A stretch of DNA of 56,084 nucleotides from Rhizobacter sp. Root1221 (lineage in GTDB: Bacteria > Pseudomonadota > Gammaproteobacteria > Burkholderiales > Burkholderiaceae_C), in NCBI RefSeq assembly GCF_001425785.1, contig NZ_LMDI01000031.1, positions 846 to 56,929 of the forward strand, read 5' to 3'. Numbering within the stretch: the stretch's first letter is position 1; every line of letters starts with the position of its first letter. The notes below the pieces were generated by a model. That model was not told the DNA's origin, made no database searches, and saw only the letters and a list, made by a program, of their open reading frames with translations. The translations under genes and the position numbers were made by a program. Shown one piece after another: positions 17,090-25,341 of this stretch.

Positions 17090-17914
17090 TCACCAGGCCA
17101 CGTCCACGCGCTTGCCGGCCTTGAGCCGGCTGCGGAGGGATTGAAGGGCGGTGCGGTGGATCTGTGACACACGGCCCTTCGTCACGCCCATGCGGCTGGC
17201 GATGTCGTCGAAGGCATGCTCGTGGAGGTAGTGTGACGTGATCACGGTCTGCTCCTGAGGCGTCAGGTGGCGGATCACATCACGCAGGCGGGCTTGCAGC
17301 TGCTTGTATTCGAGCCGTTGGTAGTGGCCGTCCGGCTGCTGCCCGGCCGGTTCGTCAGCGGCCACCATGCCGGTGCCGTCCAGCAGGCACCCCAGCGCGA
17401 TGCCGATGCCCACCTCGGCCAGGTAGCGGAACAGTTCGTCGGCCTGGGCCTTCGATCCCTTGCCGAACGGCGCGGCCACCTGCGCCCCGCTCACCCGGGC
17501 TTGCGCCTTGATGGCGTCGAGCCGCTCCTGGCGCAGCCGTTGCCGGACGGCGATCTGCTGCTGCTTTTCGGTGAGGGTTTCGAGGCCATCGAGGATGGCG
17601 CCATGCATCCGGCGCGCGGCGAAGGTCCGGAACTGGGCGCCCTTGTCAGGGTCGTACCGGTCGACGGATTCCACCAGCGCGACGGACGCGAGCTGGTGGT
17701 ATTCGGCGAACTCGATCTCGTTGTGGTTGCGCCGGGCGTAGTAGGTGGCCGCCACCACGCGGGCGTAGTCGAGGTGGTGGGCGATCAGCTGCTGCCGCAG
17801 GGCTTCGTCGCCGGAGGCCCGGAACAACGACCACAACTCGTTCTCGCGCTCGGGCATGGCCGACGCCGCCGCCGAAGCGGCGGCGTGCGAGCCGGGAGCG
17901 CGCGAGGTGGCCAT
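17090..17914 (-). CDS. fliA: FliA-like sigma-28 family RNA polymerase sigma factor
   Basis: The 274-residue protein has a sigma region 2 (residues about 40-110, with ATYYARR, VESVDRYDPDKGAQFRTFA and RMHGAILDGL). Its region 4 (about 215-265) has a helix-turn-helix, FDDIASRMGVTKGRVSQIHR. Region 3 in between is less conserved. These fit the flagellar sigma-28 group, which transcribes late flagellar genes. An Ala-rich tail of about 19 residues precedes MPERENELW, a possible alternative start. The gene begins 8 bases after fliP, so it is made with the export apparatus. No FlgM-like anti-sigma factor gene is seen. No convincing sigma-28 promoter was found in the window by eye, so its targets may lie elsewhere. 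Confidence 0.85.
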   Translation of the reverse strand: MATSRAPGSHAAASAAASAMPERENELWSLFRASGDEALRQQLIAHHLDYARVVAATYYARRNHNEIEFAEYHQLASVALVESVDRYDPDKGAQFRTFAARRMHGAILDGLETLTEKQQQIAVRQRLRQERLDAIKAQARVSGAQVAAPFGKGSKAQADELFRYLAEVGIGIALGCLLDGTGMVAADEPAGQQPDGHYQRLEYKQLQARLRDVIRHLTPQEQTVITSHYLHEHAFDDIASRMGVTKGRVSQIHRTALQSLRSRLKAGKRVDVAW

Positions 17915-17922
17915 GCCTCAAG

Positions 17923-18807
17923 TCAGTGGAACGAGCCCACCAGGGCCTTGAGGATGAGGCTCCAGCCGTCCACCAGGATGAACATCAACACCTTGAGCGG
18001 CAATGCGATGGTGGTGGGCGGCATCATCATCATGCCCAGCGCCATCAGGATGCTCGAGACGATCAGGTCGATCAGCAGGAACGGCAGGAAGATGACGAAT
18101 CCGATCTGGAAGGCCGCACGCAGCTCCGACAGCATGAAGGCCGGCACCAGCTGGATGTTGCCGATGTCGTCCATGCTCTGGGGCGGCTTCGACTTCGACA
18201 GCTCCACCATCAGCGCCAGGTCCTGTTCGCGCGTCTGCCGCACCATGAACTCACGGATCGGCTTGCTGGCCTTGGAAAAGGCCACGTCGTTGCCGAGCGT
18301 GCCCTGCATGTAGGGCTGCAGCGCTTCGTCGTTCACGGTCTGCAGCACCGGCGACATCGTGAACAAGGTCATGAACAACGCCAGCCCGATCAGCACGGTG
18401 TTGGGGGGCGTCTCGGGCATGCCGATCGCATGGCGCAGCATCGACAGCACGATGATGATGCGCAGGAACGCCGTCACGCACACCACCAGGGCTGGCAACA
18501 CCGCCAGCAGCGTGAGGCCCATGACGATGCGCACCGCCAGCGCGGTGTCGGTGCCTTGCGCATTGGCCTGCGGCAGGCGAAGGTCGATGCCCACGCCCTG
18601 CCCGGGCTTGCGGGCCTCGGTGCGTGTGTCCCCCCGTTTTCCGGCCGTGGTGGTCACGGGCGCCGCGGCTTCGGATGCGGCAGGTTCGGCAGCAACCGGC
18701 ACCGACGCGGCCAGTGCAGGCACATCCACCTCGGGCGCCACCTGGGCCCAGCCCGCCCCGCACCACAGCAGGCACACCAGCAACCAGCCCAGGGCGCGCC
18801 GTGTCAT
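17923..18807 (-). CDS. fliP: Flagellar export gate protein FliP
   Basis: FliP forms, with FliQ and FliR, the core of the type III export channel in the MS ring. The 294-residue protein begins with a signal-peptide-like segment (MTRRALGWLLVCLLW). An Ala/Pro-rich spacer of about 60 residues then makes it longer than the usual 245. The conserved core follows: hydrophobic helices, the family segment VLSMLRHAIGMPETPPNTVL, FMTLFTMSPV, and the C-terminal GMMMMPPTTIALPLKVLMFI. The ATG overlaps the stop of fliO by four bases. The spacer after the leader is unusual and could be checked against other FliP proteins. Assignment of the core is secure. Confidence 0.95.
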   Translation of the reverse strand: MTRRALGWLLVCLLWCGAGWAQVAPEVDVPALAASVPVAAEPAASEAAAPVTTTAGKRGDTRTEARKPGQGVGIDLRLPQANAQGTDTALAVRIVMGLTLLAVLPALVVCVTAFLRIIIVLSMLRHAIGMPETPPNTVLIGLALFMTLFTMSPVLQTVNDEALQPYMQGTLGNDVAFSKASKPIREFMVRQTREQDLALMVELSKSKPPQSMDDIGNIQLVPAFMLSELRAAFQIGFVIFLPFLLIDLIVSSILMALGMMMMPPTTIALPLKVLMFILVDGWSLILKALVGSFH

Positions 18808-19235
18808 GTCGTGGGCTCCACCGGCGCAGCAGGCGCGTCGTCGCGGTCGAGCACGACGGGCGCCCCCGCCCCCTGCACAGCCACCAGCAATTGCCGGCGC
18901 TTCCACTCGACGACGTGCAGCCGCGTGTTGACGTCGAGCCGCACGCTCGAGACCACCCGCACTTCCGCCGGCGCGGGTGTCACCAGCCGCTGGAGCCACG
19001 GGCCGCTGCGCCGATGCCGGAACCACCACGCCCCCGCAGCGACCGCCACGAGCACGAGCAGCAACACCGCCCCCGCCACCGGAAAGCCCGGATCGGTGGC
19101 CTCGGTGCGGAACGGCAGCGGGGATGACGCCTGCGGCACCACCGGCACCACGCCCTCCGCGGCACCGGCCAGCGCGGGCGCCAGCACCCAGCCCCCGCGC
19201 AACACGGCGCGGCAGCAAGAACGCAGGCCGCTCAT
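18804..19235 (-). CDS. fliO: FliO-like export assembly protein
   Basis: The 143-residue protein has one strong transmembrane segment near residues 50-72 (VAGAVLLLVLVAVAAGAWWF). A small cytoplasmic domain follows, containing VVSSVRLDVNTRLHVVEW and LLVAVQGAG, the pattern of FliO (SSxRLxxxxxLxVVxV). FliO helps assemble the FliP ring. The position directly between fliN and fliP, with four-base overlaps at both ends, is the usual place for fliO. FliO is poorly conserved, so the call rests on topology, this motif and gene order. Confidence 0.75.
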   Translation of the reverse strand: MSGLRSCCRAVLRGGWVLAPALAGAAEGVVPVVPQASSPLPFRTEATDPGFPVAGAVLLLVLVAVAAGAWWFRHRRSGPWLQRLVTPAPAEVRVVSSVRLDVNTRLHVVEWKRRQLLVAVQGAGAPVVLDRDDAPAAPVEPTT

Positions 19236-19591
19236 GCTTTCAGCGGCACGGGGATGTCGGTGATGCGCACGGCGAACTGGTCGTCCACCGCGACCAGCTG
19301 GCCACGGGCCACCACCTTGCCCTCGAGCAGCACGTCCACCGGCTGGTCCACCAGGCGGTCGAGCACGAACACCTGGTGTTCCTTCGCGGACATCAGCTCT
19401 CCCACCGTGACCTCCACCTGGCCCACGCACACCTGCAGGCGGGTCTTGATGTGGTGCAGCGGGTTGACCGGGTCGCCGATCACGGGGCGTGCGCTGTCGG
19501 GGCCGTCGTGCAGTTCCGTCAAGGCGATGACGTGTGCGGTGCGGCCGCTGTCGGCCGCCGGTGCGTTGGCGGGGTATTTCGAATCACTCAT
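19232..19591 (-). CDS. fliN: Flagellar C-ring protein FliN
   Basis: The 119-residue protein has a C-terminal SpoA (surface presentation of antigens) domain: LQVCVGQVEVTVGELMSAKE, then VLDRLVDQPVDVLLEGKVVA and GQLVAVDDQFAVRITDI. These are the hallmark FliN strands. FliN forms the bottom of the C-ring and docks the FliH-FliI ATPase complex. The N-terminal 45 residues are variable, as usual. The stop overlaps the fliO start by four bases. Because FliN also serves export, its conservation does not by itself show that a rotary switch is present. Confidence 0.92.
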   Translation of the reverse strand: MSDSKYPANAPAADSGRTAHVIALTELHDGPDSARPVIGDPVNPLHHIKTRLQVCVGQVEVTVGELMSAKEHQVFVLDRLVDQPVDVLLEGKVVARGQLVAVDDQFAVRITDIPVPLKA

Positions 19592-19622
19592 GGTAGGGAA
19601 GGTCCGGAATTCGGGAAGGATG

Positions 19623-20429
19623 TCAGTTGCCGTGCGACCGCACGACTTCGATGGCGCGCCGGCCGTTGCGGGCGCCGAGGTGACCGGCGCACGCCACGGG
19701 CGCCTGCGCGTCGGCAGGCCGCAGCGTCAACGGTGCATCCAGCCGGTGCGACAAGGTCAGCACGTCACCGACCCGCAGCGACTGCAGCGTGCCGAGGTCG
19801 AGCTCGGTGGTACCGAGTTCGACGCGCAGGGTGACGGGCTGGTGCGCCATGGCGCCCAGCACCGACGCGGTGATGGGCGCCATCTGACCCTGCCACGGCC
19901 GCCGTGAGTCGCGCAGCATCGGGGCCACGCTGTCGGCCGTGAGGTGCAGCCACAGGCTCGGTGCCTCGCCGCGCCCCCAGGCAAGCCGCACCCGCACACT
20001 GCCCGACCAGGCGGCCGAACGCGGCCGCCCGAACGACGGCAATTCAGCCGATGGCGCACGGCCCAGCAGGCTCGCCAGCTCGTCCGAGAACTCGCGCCAG
20101 GCGCGGCCAGCCACCTCGGTGCCGACGGGGCCGGCATTGCCGTGCGCGAACATCAAGCCCGCGATCACGCCCGCGGGCGTGTCCTGGGCGGCGGCCACCC
20201 AGGCCCATGGCGTGGCGGCACAGGCGTCGGCCTGCCACGGCTGCCACTCGGCGGACGCGTTGGCGGGCGCTTCGTGCGCGTTGAAACTTTCCACCGGTTC
20301 GGCCGGCAGGTCCCAGCGCGCCGCCCAGGCCCGCCACACGGGTTCGATGCGGCGCGACAGGGTGTCGAGTGCCGGCGCAGACCACCACCGGAGCGGTGTG
20401 TGCTGCTCAGGGAGCGGGATGTCGTTCAT
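19623..20429 (-). CDS. fliM: Short, divergent FliM-like C-ring protein
   Basis: The gene lies between flgE and fliN, the FliM position, and encodes 268 residues against about 334 in standard FliM. The C-terminal 75 residues form a SpoA domain (VTLRVELGTTELDLGTLQ, LRVGDVLTLSH, CAGHLGARNGRRAIEVV). The middle could be the FliM CheC-like domain but is strongly diverged. The N-terminus (MNDIPLPEQHTPLRWW) lacks the conserved IDALL-type motif that binds phosphorylated CheY in chemotactic flagella. The ATG overlaps the flgE stop by four bases. It could equally be called a SctQ/YscQ-like SpoA protein by sequence, but the flagellar neighbours favour FliM. Confidence 0.75.
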   Translation of the reverse strand: MNDIPLPEQHTPLRWWSAPALDTLSRRIEPVWRAWAARWDLPAEPVESFNAHEAPANASAEWQPWQADACAATPWAWVAAAQDTPAGVIAGLMFAHGNAGPVGTEVAGRAWREFSDELASLLGRAPSAELPSFGRPRSAAWSGSVRVRLAWGRGEAPSLWLHLTADSVAPMLRDSRRPWQGQMAPITASVLGAMAHQPVTLRVELGTTELDLGTLQSLRVGDVLTLSHRLDAPLTLRPADAQAPVACAGHLGARNGRRAIEVVRSHGN

Positions 20430-21604
20430 TTGCTTTTCATCGAGAACAGTTCCTGCAGCATCTCGTTCGCGGTGGAAACGATCTGCGAGGACGCCTGGTA
20501 GCCGCGCTGCATGATGACCAGGTCGCTGAACTGCTGGGACAAGTCCACGTTCGACAACTCGATCACGCCGGAGCTGATGGTGCCGAAGGCCAGGCCGTCG
20601 GCCACGCCGGTGTGCCACGCGGTTTCGTCGGTCGACTTGAACTGGTTGTCGCCCACGGCCTCCACCGCATCGGGCGTGTCGAACCGCGCCAGGGCGATGC
20701 GCTGGCCCTTGACGGACTGCTGGTTCGTGTACGCGAGCACCAGCGTGCCGGTGCTGTCGAAGGTGGCGCTGCTCAACGCGCCGAGCTTGTAGCCGTCCTG
20801 GCGGGTCACCGCGAGCGTGGAGATGTCACCCGACGCAAACGAACGCACCTCGCCGCTGAAGTCGAATTCGAGGGGCATGGCAGCCTGCCCGGCCGGCTTG
20901 TACTCGATCTTCAGCTTTGAGGTGGCAGCGGTCGGTTTTCCGTCGGCGAACTCCAACGTGCCGGAGCCCACCGTCGTGGTGCCATCGAGCACCTTCACGG
21001 CCCATTTCTGGTCGGTGCGGGTCAACGACAGGCTCAGCGTGTGCTCGCCGCCGAGCGCATCGATCGCCACGATGTTGCTGACCGTCTGGGCATTCGCGGT
21101 GGTGCTGGGCAGGTTGCCCTGGAAGGCGATCGACGTGGTCGCCTTCGCGGCGTTGATGCGCTGCGTGTTCAGGTCGATCCGGGTGAAGTTGCCGGTGCCG
21201 TCGGCCGACATCACTTCGCTGTTGTCCGCGCGGTTCACGAGCACCCCGTCGCCGTTGAACTCGAACTGCCCGGCGCGCGTGTAGTGCAGTTCACCTTCGG
21301 CGTTGCGCAGCACGAAGAGTCCCTGGCCGTCGACGGCCAGGTCCAGGTCGTTGCCGGTCTGGCGCAGTTCACCTTGCTTGAAGTTCAGCGAGGTCGAGTA
21401 GGTGGTGAGCCCGTAGCCCAGCTGGTCGCGCCCGAACGCCTCGCTGCCGGACCCATCGCTGTTCGCGTAGAACATGTCGGCAAACTGCAGCGACGCCCCC
21501 TTGAACCCCGGGGTGTTGAGGTTGGCGGTGTTGTTCGCGATGACACGCAGGCCGTGGGAGTAGCCCATCAGGCCGCTCATTCCAACGTAGATCGACTCGA
21601 GCAT
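20426..21604 (-). CDS. flgE: Flagellar hook protein FlgE
   Basis: FlgE polymerises outside the cell into the hook. The 392-residue length is typical. The N-terminal rod-family signature is clear (GLRVIANNTANLNTPGFKGA), as is the FlgE/F/G motif LDLAVDGQGLFVLRN. The C-terminal helix (LSQQFSDLVIMQRGYQASSQ, then EMLQELFSM) is typical as well. The middle carries the surface domains. A strong Shine-Dalgarno (CCAGGAGAA) precedes the ATG. Presence of a normal hook protein means the structure extends beyond the outer membrane, although no hook-filament junction or flagellin gene follows. Confidence 0.95.
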   Translation of the reverse strand: MLESIYVGMSGLMGYSHGLRVIANNTANLNTPGFKGASLQFADMFYANSDGSGSEAFGRDQLGYGLTTYSTSLNFKQGELRQTGNDLDLAVDGQGLFVLRNAEGELHYTRAGQFEFNGDGVLVNRADNSEVMSADGTGNFTRIDLNTQRINAAKATTSIAFQGNLPSTTANAQTVSNIVAIDALGGEHTLSLSLTRTDQKWAVKVLDGTTTVGSGTLEFADGKPTAATSKLKIEYKPAGQAAMPLEFDFSGEVRSFASGDISTLAVTRQDGYKLGALSSATFDSTGTLVLAYTNQQSVKGQRIALARFDTPDAVEAVGDNQFKSTDETAWHTGVADGLAFGTISSGVIELSNVDLSQQFSDLVIMQRGYQASSQIVSTANEMLQELFSMKSK

Positions 21605-21632
21605 GTGATTCTCCTGGAGGATGCGCGCGCGC

Positions 21633-22037
21633 TCAGCGCACCGCGGTGACTTGGCTGAGCCCGATGTTGCTCAACGTGGCCCCTGCGGTGGTGCGCACCG
21701 ACAGCGATGGCGAGCTGCCTGCGAGCGACAGGGTGGCGACCGTGCCGGTGACGTTGCCGCTTTCGGTGGTGATGTCGACCGTGCGGCCGATGAGCCCCAC
21801 CGACTGCAGCGCCGCCTGAGTCGACAGCAACGCGTCGAGCTTGCCATTGAGCTGCTGCGTCTGCTCGAGCGATGTGAACTGCGCCATCTGTGCCATGAAC
21901 TCCTGGTTGTCCATGGGCTTCAGGGGATCCTGGAAGGTCAGCTGCGTGAGCAGGATCTTCAGGAAGTCCTCCATGCCGAGGCCGTTGGCCTGGAGGTTCG
22001 CGCCCGTGGTGCCGCCGACGGCGCCGATGCTGTCCAT
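21633..22037 (-). CDS. flgD: Minimal hook-capping protein FlgD
   Basis: FlgD caps the growing hook. This version has 134 residues, well below the usual 220 or so. The conserved N-terminal segment is intact: MEDFLKILLTQLTFQDPLKP followed by DNQEFMAQMAQFTSLEQTQQ. Only a short stretch like the start of the C-terminal beta domain remains (VGLIGRTVDI). The start MDSIGAVGG is chosen because AAGGGA stands just upstream and the codon directly follows the fliK-like stop. Minimal FlgD proteins exist, so the shortening alone is not proof of decay. Confidence 0.9.
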   Translation of the reverse strand: MDSIGAVGGTTGANLQANGLGMEDFLKILLTQLTFQDPLKPMDNQEFMAQMAQFTSLEQTQQLNGKLDALLSTQAALQSVGLIGRTVDITTESGNVTGTVATLSLAGSSPSLSVRTTAGATLSNIGLSQVTAVR

Positions 22038-22038
22038 G

Positions 22039-22788
22039 TCAGAACTCCCTTGTGGTTTCAGTGATGTGAATGACGGCGTCCGCATCGGGACGCCTCGAAT
22101 CGAAGAATGCGGTGTCCGTGGGCCACGGTTCACCGTTGCAGGTGAGGCTCGCCACCCGGATCCCCTGCCCGGCCAGCCAGCGGGTCACCATCCCGGCCAC
22201 ACGAGGCAGGTGGTCGGCATGGGCCGCGTCGACGCCCACCCAGACCCGGGCGACACCGTCGTCCCATTGCACATGCACCCGCACCGGTTCGGCGACGTCG
22301 GCGAGCTGCAGCAGTACGGCGGGCGCCTCGGTGGGCGCCGGGCCGGTGATCAGGTTGGGTGCCGAGGGACGAACATTCAATGGCGCAGGCACGGGTGCGG
22401 CGGCGGGCCCGCCGATCGCGAACGGGCGGGATGCCGTCGCGGCAGCGAATTCCGCAGTACCCGCCAGCGCGCGTCCCTGATGCCCGGCACTGTCGACGGC
22501 GACCTGCCCGGCCTCTTGCGCCGGCGCCCACGTGAACACCGGGTGAGGTGGTGCCACGGTGCGTGCGATGGAGGGGTTCGCTGGCGCCTGCGCCGGACGG
22601 CCGTCACCACGCGCCCGGGCGTCCGGGCCGGGAGGGGGCGCCGTTTGCTTCTTGAACCACGTCTCGGTCTGCGCCCGCTCCATCTCGCGCTGCCATGCCA
22701 GGCGTGCCGGATCGGCCGGGGCGCGAGCGGTGGTGGGCGAACGGGCCGGATCGGCCTGGCCTGCCTGCGCAGCGGGATCAATGCTCAT
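22039..22788 (-). CDS. fliK: FliK-like hook-length control protein (tentative)
   Basis: The 249-residue product is Ala/Pro-rich and low in complexity over residues 1-150. A more structured C-terminal part has V-x-W-D-D-G-V-A-R-V-W-V and a final region of strands and helices. FliK proteins have a disordered N-terminal ruler and a globular C-terminal domain that switches substrate specificity, and fliK commonly lies between fliJ and flgD. The start MSIDPAAQ is chosen because GGAGGAAG sits just upstream and the ATG overlaps the fliJ stop by four bases. I do not see the full FliK C-terminal signature, so the call depends mainly on position and composition. Confidence 0.5.
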   Translation of the reverse strand: MSIDPAAQAGQADPARSPTTARAPADPARLAWQREMERAQTETWFKKQTAPPPGPDARARGDGRPAQAPANPSIARTVAPPHPVFTWAPAQEAGQVAVDSAGHQGRALAGTAEFAAATASRPFAIGGPAAAPVPAPLNVRPSAPNLITGPAPTEAPAVLLQLADVAEPVRVHVQWDDGVARVWVGVDAAHADHLPRVAGMVTRWLAGQGIRVASLTCNGEPWPTDTAFFDSRRPDADAVIHITETTREF

Positions 22789-23267
22789 CGCACTTCCTCC
22801 GGCCCCATGGTGTGGCGGTGCCACGCGGCGCGCGCCAGCCAGTCCTGGTCGGCAACCACGGCCTGCTGGCGGGCGCGCTCGGCCACGTGTTCCTGCAGGC
22901 GTTCCTCGCTGTCACGTTCGATTGCGTCGACCTTGAGCTGGGCAGCATGGCACTTTGCTTGCCACTCGCCGTGTTCGGTCCTGGTTTCGGTTTCGGTCTT
23001 CACCAGGGCGGCAATTCGCTTCTGCGCGTCGGCCAGGTAGGCCAGCCGGCGGTGTGCCAGCGCAGGGTCGAACCCCGTGGCCGACGTGGGGCGCGCGGCG
23101 CGGGCCGCGGCGTCGAGTTGCGCCTGCGCGGCAAGCCGGTCCTTGCCCGACGCGGCGAGGCGGGCAGCGCAGTCTGCCAGGTCGCGCTGCAGGGCGTCGA
23201 GTTGCCACTGCGCCTGCAGGCGCAACGGTTCGAGGGGGTAGACGTAGCCCCGGCGGTCCGCACTCAT
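22785..23267 (-). CDS. fliJ: FliJ-like export chaperone/ATPase stalk protein
   Basis: The 160-residue protein is almost entirely charged helix with heptad-like spacing (LQRDLADCAARLAA, LVKTETETRTEHGEWQ, AIERDSEERLQEHVAERAR), as expected of the FliJ coiled coil that inserts into the FliI hexamer. It sits directly after fliI with a four-base overlap, the standard location. It begins MSADRRGYVYPLEPL; many FliJ proteins start with a similar hydrophobic-Pro-Leu segment. Sequence identity to known FliJ is weak by eye, so position is a large part of the evidence. Confidence 0.8.
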   Translation of the reverse strand: MSADRRGYVYPLEPLRLQAQWQLDALQRDLADCAARLAASGKDRLAAQAQLDAAARAARPTSATGFDPALAHRRLAYLADAQKRIAALVKTETETRTEHGEWQAKCHAAQLKVDAIERDSEERLQEHVAERARQQAVVADQDWLARAAWHRHTMGPEEVR

Positions 23268-24574
23268 GCCGCCCCCTTGAGCAGGCCGGCCAACTGCTGC
23301 ACGGCCAGGTGACGCGCGACGCCGCCAGATGACTGTTTCAGGAATGCGAGCAGCTGAGGCTCGAGGTCGATGGCACGGTCGAGCGCGGCATTGGTGCCGC
23401 GCACGTAGGCACCGATGTCGACGAGCTGCCGGTTCCGGTCGAGCAAGGCGAGGTATTCGACGGCCTTTACTGCCAGGGCCTGTTCCTCCCCGGTGGCCAG
23501 GTCCGGCATCAGGCGGCTCACGCTCTTGAGCGCGTCGATGGCCGGGTACTGGCCCTGGTTGGCGAGCTGCCGGGACAGCACGATGTGCCCGTCCAGCGTG
23601 GCACGCAGGCAATCGGTGACGGGTTCGTTGAGGTCGTCCCCTTCGACCAGCACCGTCAGCAGTGCGGTGATGGCGCCCCCCTGCCCCGACGTGCCGCAGC
23701 GTTCGCAGAGTTCGGGCAGTTCGGCGAACACCGACGGCGTGTACCCGCGGGCCGTCGGAGGCTCGCCGGCCGACAGCCCCACCTCGCGGCGTGCCATCGC
23801 AAACCGGGCGATCGAGTCCATGGTCAGCATGACCTGCTTCCCTTCATCACGGAAAGCCTCGGCAATGGTCACCGCCGCATAGGCCGCCCGCAGGCGCGCC
23901 AGCGCCGGCTGGTCGGACGTGGCCACGACCACGACGGACCGCGCCAGCCCTTCCTCGCCCAATTGCTTGTCGATGAACTCCCGCACCTCGCGCCCGCGCT
24001 CGCCGATCAATGCGATCACGTTCACGTCGGCCCGCACGTGGCGCGCCACCATGCCGAGCAAGGTGCTCTTGCCCACGCCACTGCCCGCGAAGATGCCCAC
24101 GCGCTGTCCCTGTCCCAGCGTCAGCAGCGCGTCGATGGTGCGAACCCCGGTCTCCATGACCTTCTCGATGCGCGGGCGGTGCATCGGGTTCAACGGCTTG
24201 CCCTTGACGAGCCGCCGCTCGGTAGTGGCCGGATCGGGCCGGCCGTCGAGCGCCCGGCCGAATCCGTCGATCACGCGGCCCAGCAGTGCCGGCCCCACGC
24301 CGATGCTGGCCAGTTCGCCACTGGCCGTCACCTCGCACCCGGGGGCCAGGCCCTGCGACGAACCGTAGGGCATCAGCGTGACCTGTCCGGCGCGCATGCC
24401 CACCACCTCGGCCTGCAGCGGCTCGGCCTGGCCCCGCACGGCGATGGAACACACTTCGCCCAGCACGGCATCGGGCCCCCGGGCCTCGATGACGAGGCCG
24501 GACAACTGCTGGACGACCCCGGTGCGAACCGTGAGGTCGGCCGTGGCCGTGGCGGCGGTGAGGGTGCGCAGCAT
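23264..24574 (-). CDS. fliI: Flagellar export ATPase FliI
   Basis: The 436-residue protein is an F1-beta-like ATPase. The P-loop is AGSGVGKST (residues 163-171). A typical GERGREVREF follows, then Walker B VMLTMDSIARFA and the family segment GEPPTARGYTPSVFAELP. In the C-ring-docked complex, FliI with FliH and FliJ unfolds substrates and helps drive export. The start MLRTLTAATATADL leaves a 5-base gap after fliH. All catalytic motifs are intact, so the export apparatus is expected to be active even if the motor is not. Confidence 0.96.
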   Translation of the reverse strand: MLRTLTAATATADLTVRTGVVQQLSGLVIEARGPDAVLGEVCSIAVRGQAEPLQAEVVGMRAGQVTLMPYGSSQGLAPGCEVTASGELASIGVGPALLGRVIDGFGRALDGRPDPATTERRLVKGKPLNPMHRPRIEKVMETGVRTIDALLTLGQGQRVGIFAGSGVGKSTLLGMVARHVRADVNVIALIGERGREVREFIDKQLGEEGLARSVVVVATSDQPALARLRAAYAAVTIAEAFRDEGKQVMLTMDSIARFAMARREVGLSAGEPPTARGYTPSVFAELPELCERCGTSGQGGAITALLTVLVEGDDLNEPVTDCLRATLDGHIVLSRQLANQGQYPAIDALKSVSRLMPDLATGEEQALAVKAVEYLALLDRNRQLVDIGAYVRGTNAALDRAIDLEPQLLAFLKQSSGGVARHLAVQQLAGLLKGAA

Positions 24575-24579
24575 CGGTG

Positions 24580-25341
24580 TCAGCCCTCCAGGCCCCGGGC
24601 TCGTGCGGCGGTCACCCAGACTTCGCGGAGCCTGGTGAGCTGGCGGTCGAGCCGGGCATCCAGCGTGCCGTGCTCGGTGTCGAGCAGGCAACCGCCCACC
24701 TCCACGGTCGCATCGGCCACCCATTGCACGGCCGGGTGCCCCTGCACCAACGCGTCGCCTTCCAGCCCGGCCAGGTCGCCCGGATGCAGCCGCACCCGCA
24801 ACAAGGTGCCACCGCGCAGTTGGCCCATGGCCTGCTGCACGAGCGCGGCCACGGCGTCGCGGTTGGCGTGCGCCTGCCCCATCAGTCGGCACACCGCGGC
24901 AAATGCGAGTTCGATGGCCGCCGGCTCCAAGGCATCCAGGCGCTGCGTCCAGGCAACGGCCAGGCCGTCCAGGGTCTGCTGGAGCTGGTTCATCTTCGCG
25001 TCATGCTCGGCATGCAGCCGGGCCTGCAATGCATCCGTCTGGGCCTGCAGCTTCTGGGTCGCGGCACGCACGGCCTCGTCCAGGCGACGCTGGGCCTCGC
25101 CGAGGCCCTCCCGCAGCCCCGTCTCGCGGGCGGCCTGCAGTTCGTCGGCGAGCGATTTCGTGCGCACGTCTTCCTTGGGCGGCGACGGCATCGTCACCGG
25201 CCTGGCGATGGCCTGCTGGCCAACCACCGGCCGAAGCGGCTGCGCCTTGGGTTCCGCAGCTGGACGGTGCCGTGGCAGTGACCGCGATTGCGCCGTCACG
25301 GCCATGTCGCGCAACACCGCGGGTTTGGATCGATCACTCAT
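24580..25341 (-). CDS. fliH: FliH-like regulator of the export ATPase
   Basis: The 253 residues divide into a Pro-rich N-terminal tail, a long helix (about 65-140, with ETGLREGLGEAQRRLDEAV and Gln-rich coiled coil) and a C-terminal domain. The C-terminal domain has V-R-L-H-P-G-D and the segment VEVGGCLLDTEHGTLDARLD. That last segment is characteristic of FliH/SctL proteins (a GGCxxxTxxGxxDA pattern). FliH forms the stator-like dimer that holds FliI at the C-ring through FliN. The ATG overlaps the preceding fliG-like stop by four bases. Confidence 0.9.
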   Translation of the reverse strand: MSDRSKPAVLRDMAVTAQSRSLPRHRPAAEPKAQPLRPVVGQQAIARPVTMPSPPKEDVRTKSLADELQAARETGLREGLGEAQRRLDEAVRAATQKLQAQTDALQARLHAEHDAKMNQLQQTLDGLAVAWTQRLDALEPAAIELAFAAVCRLMGQAHANRDAVAALVQQAMGQLRGGTLLRVRLHPGDLAGLEGDALVQGHPAVQWVADATVEVGGCLLDTEHGTLDARLDRQLTRLREVWVTAARARGLEG

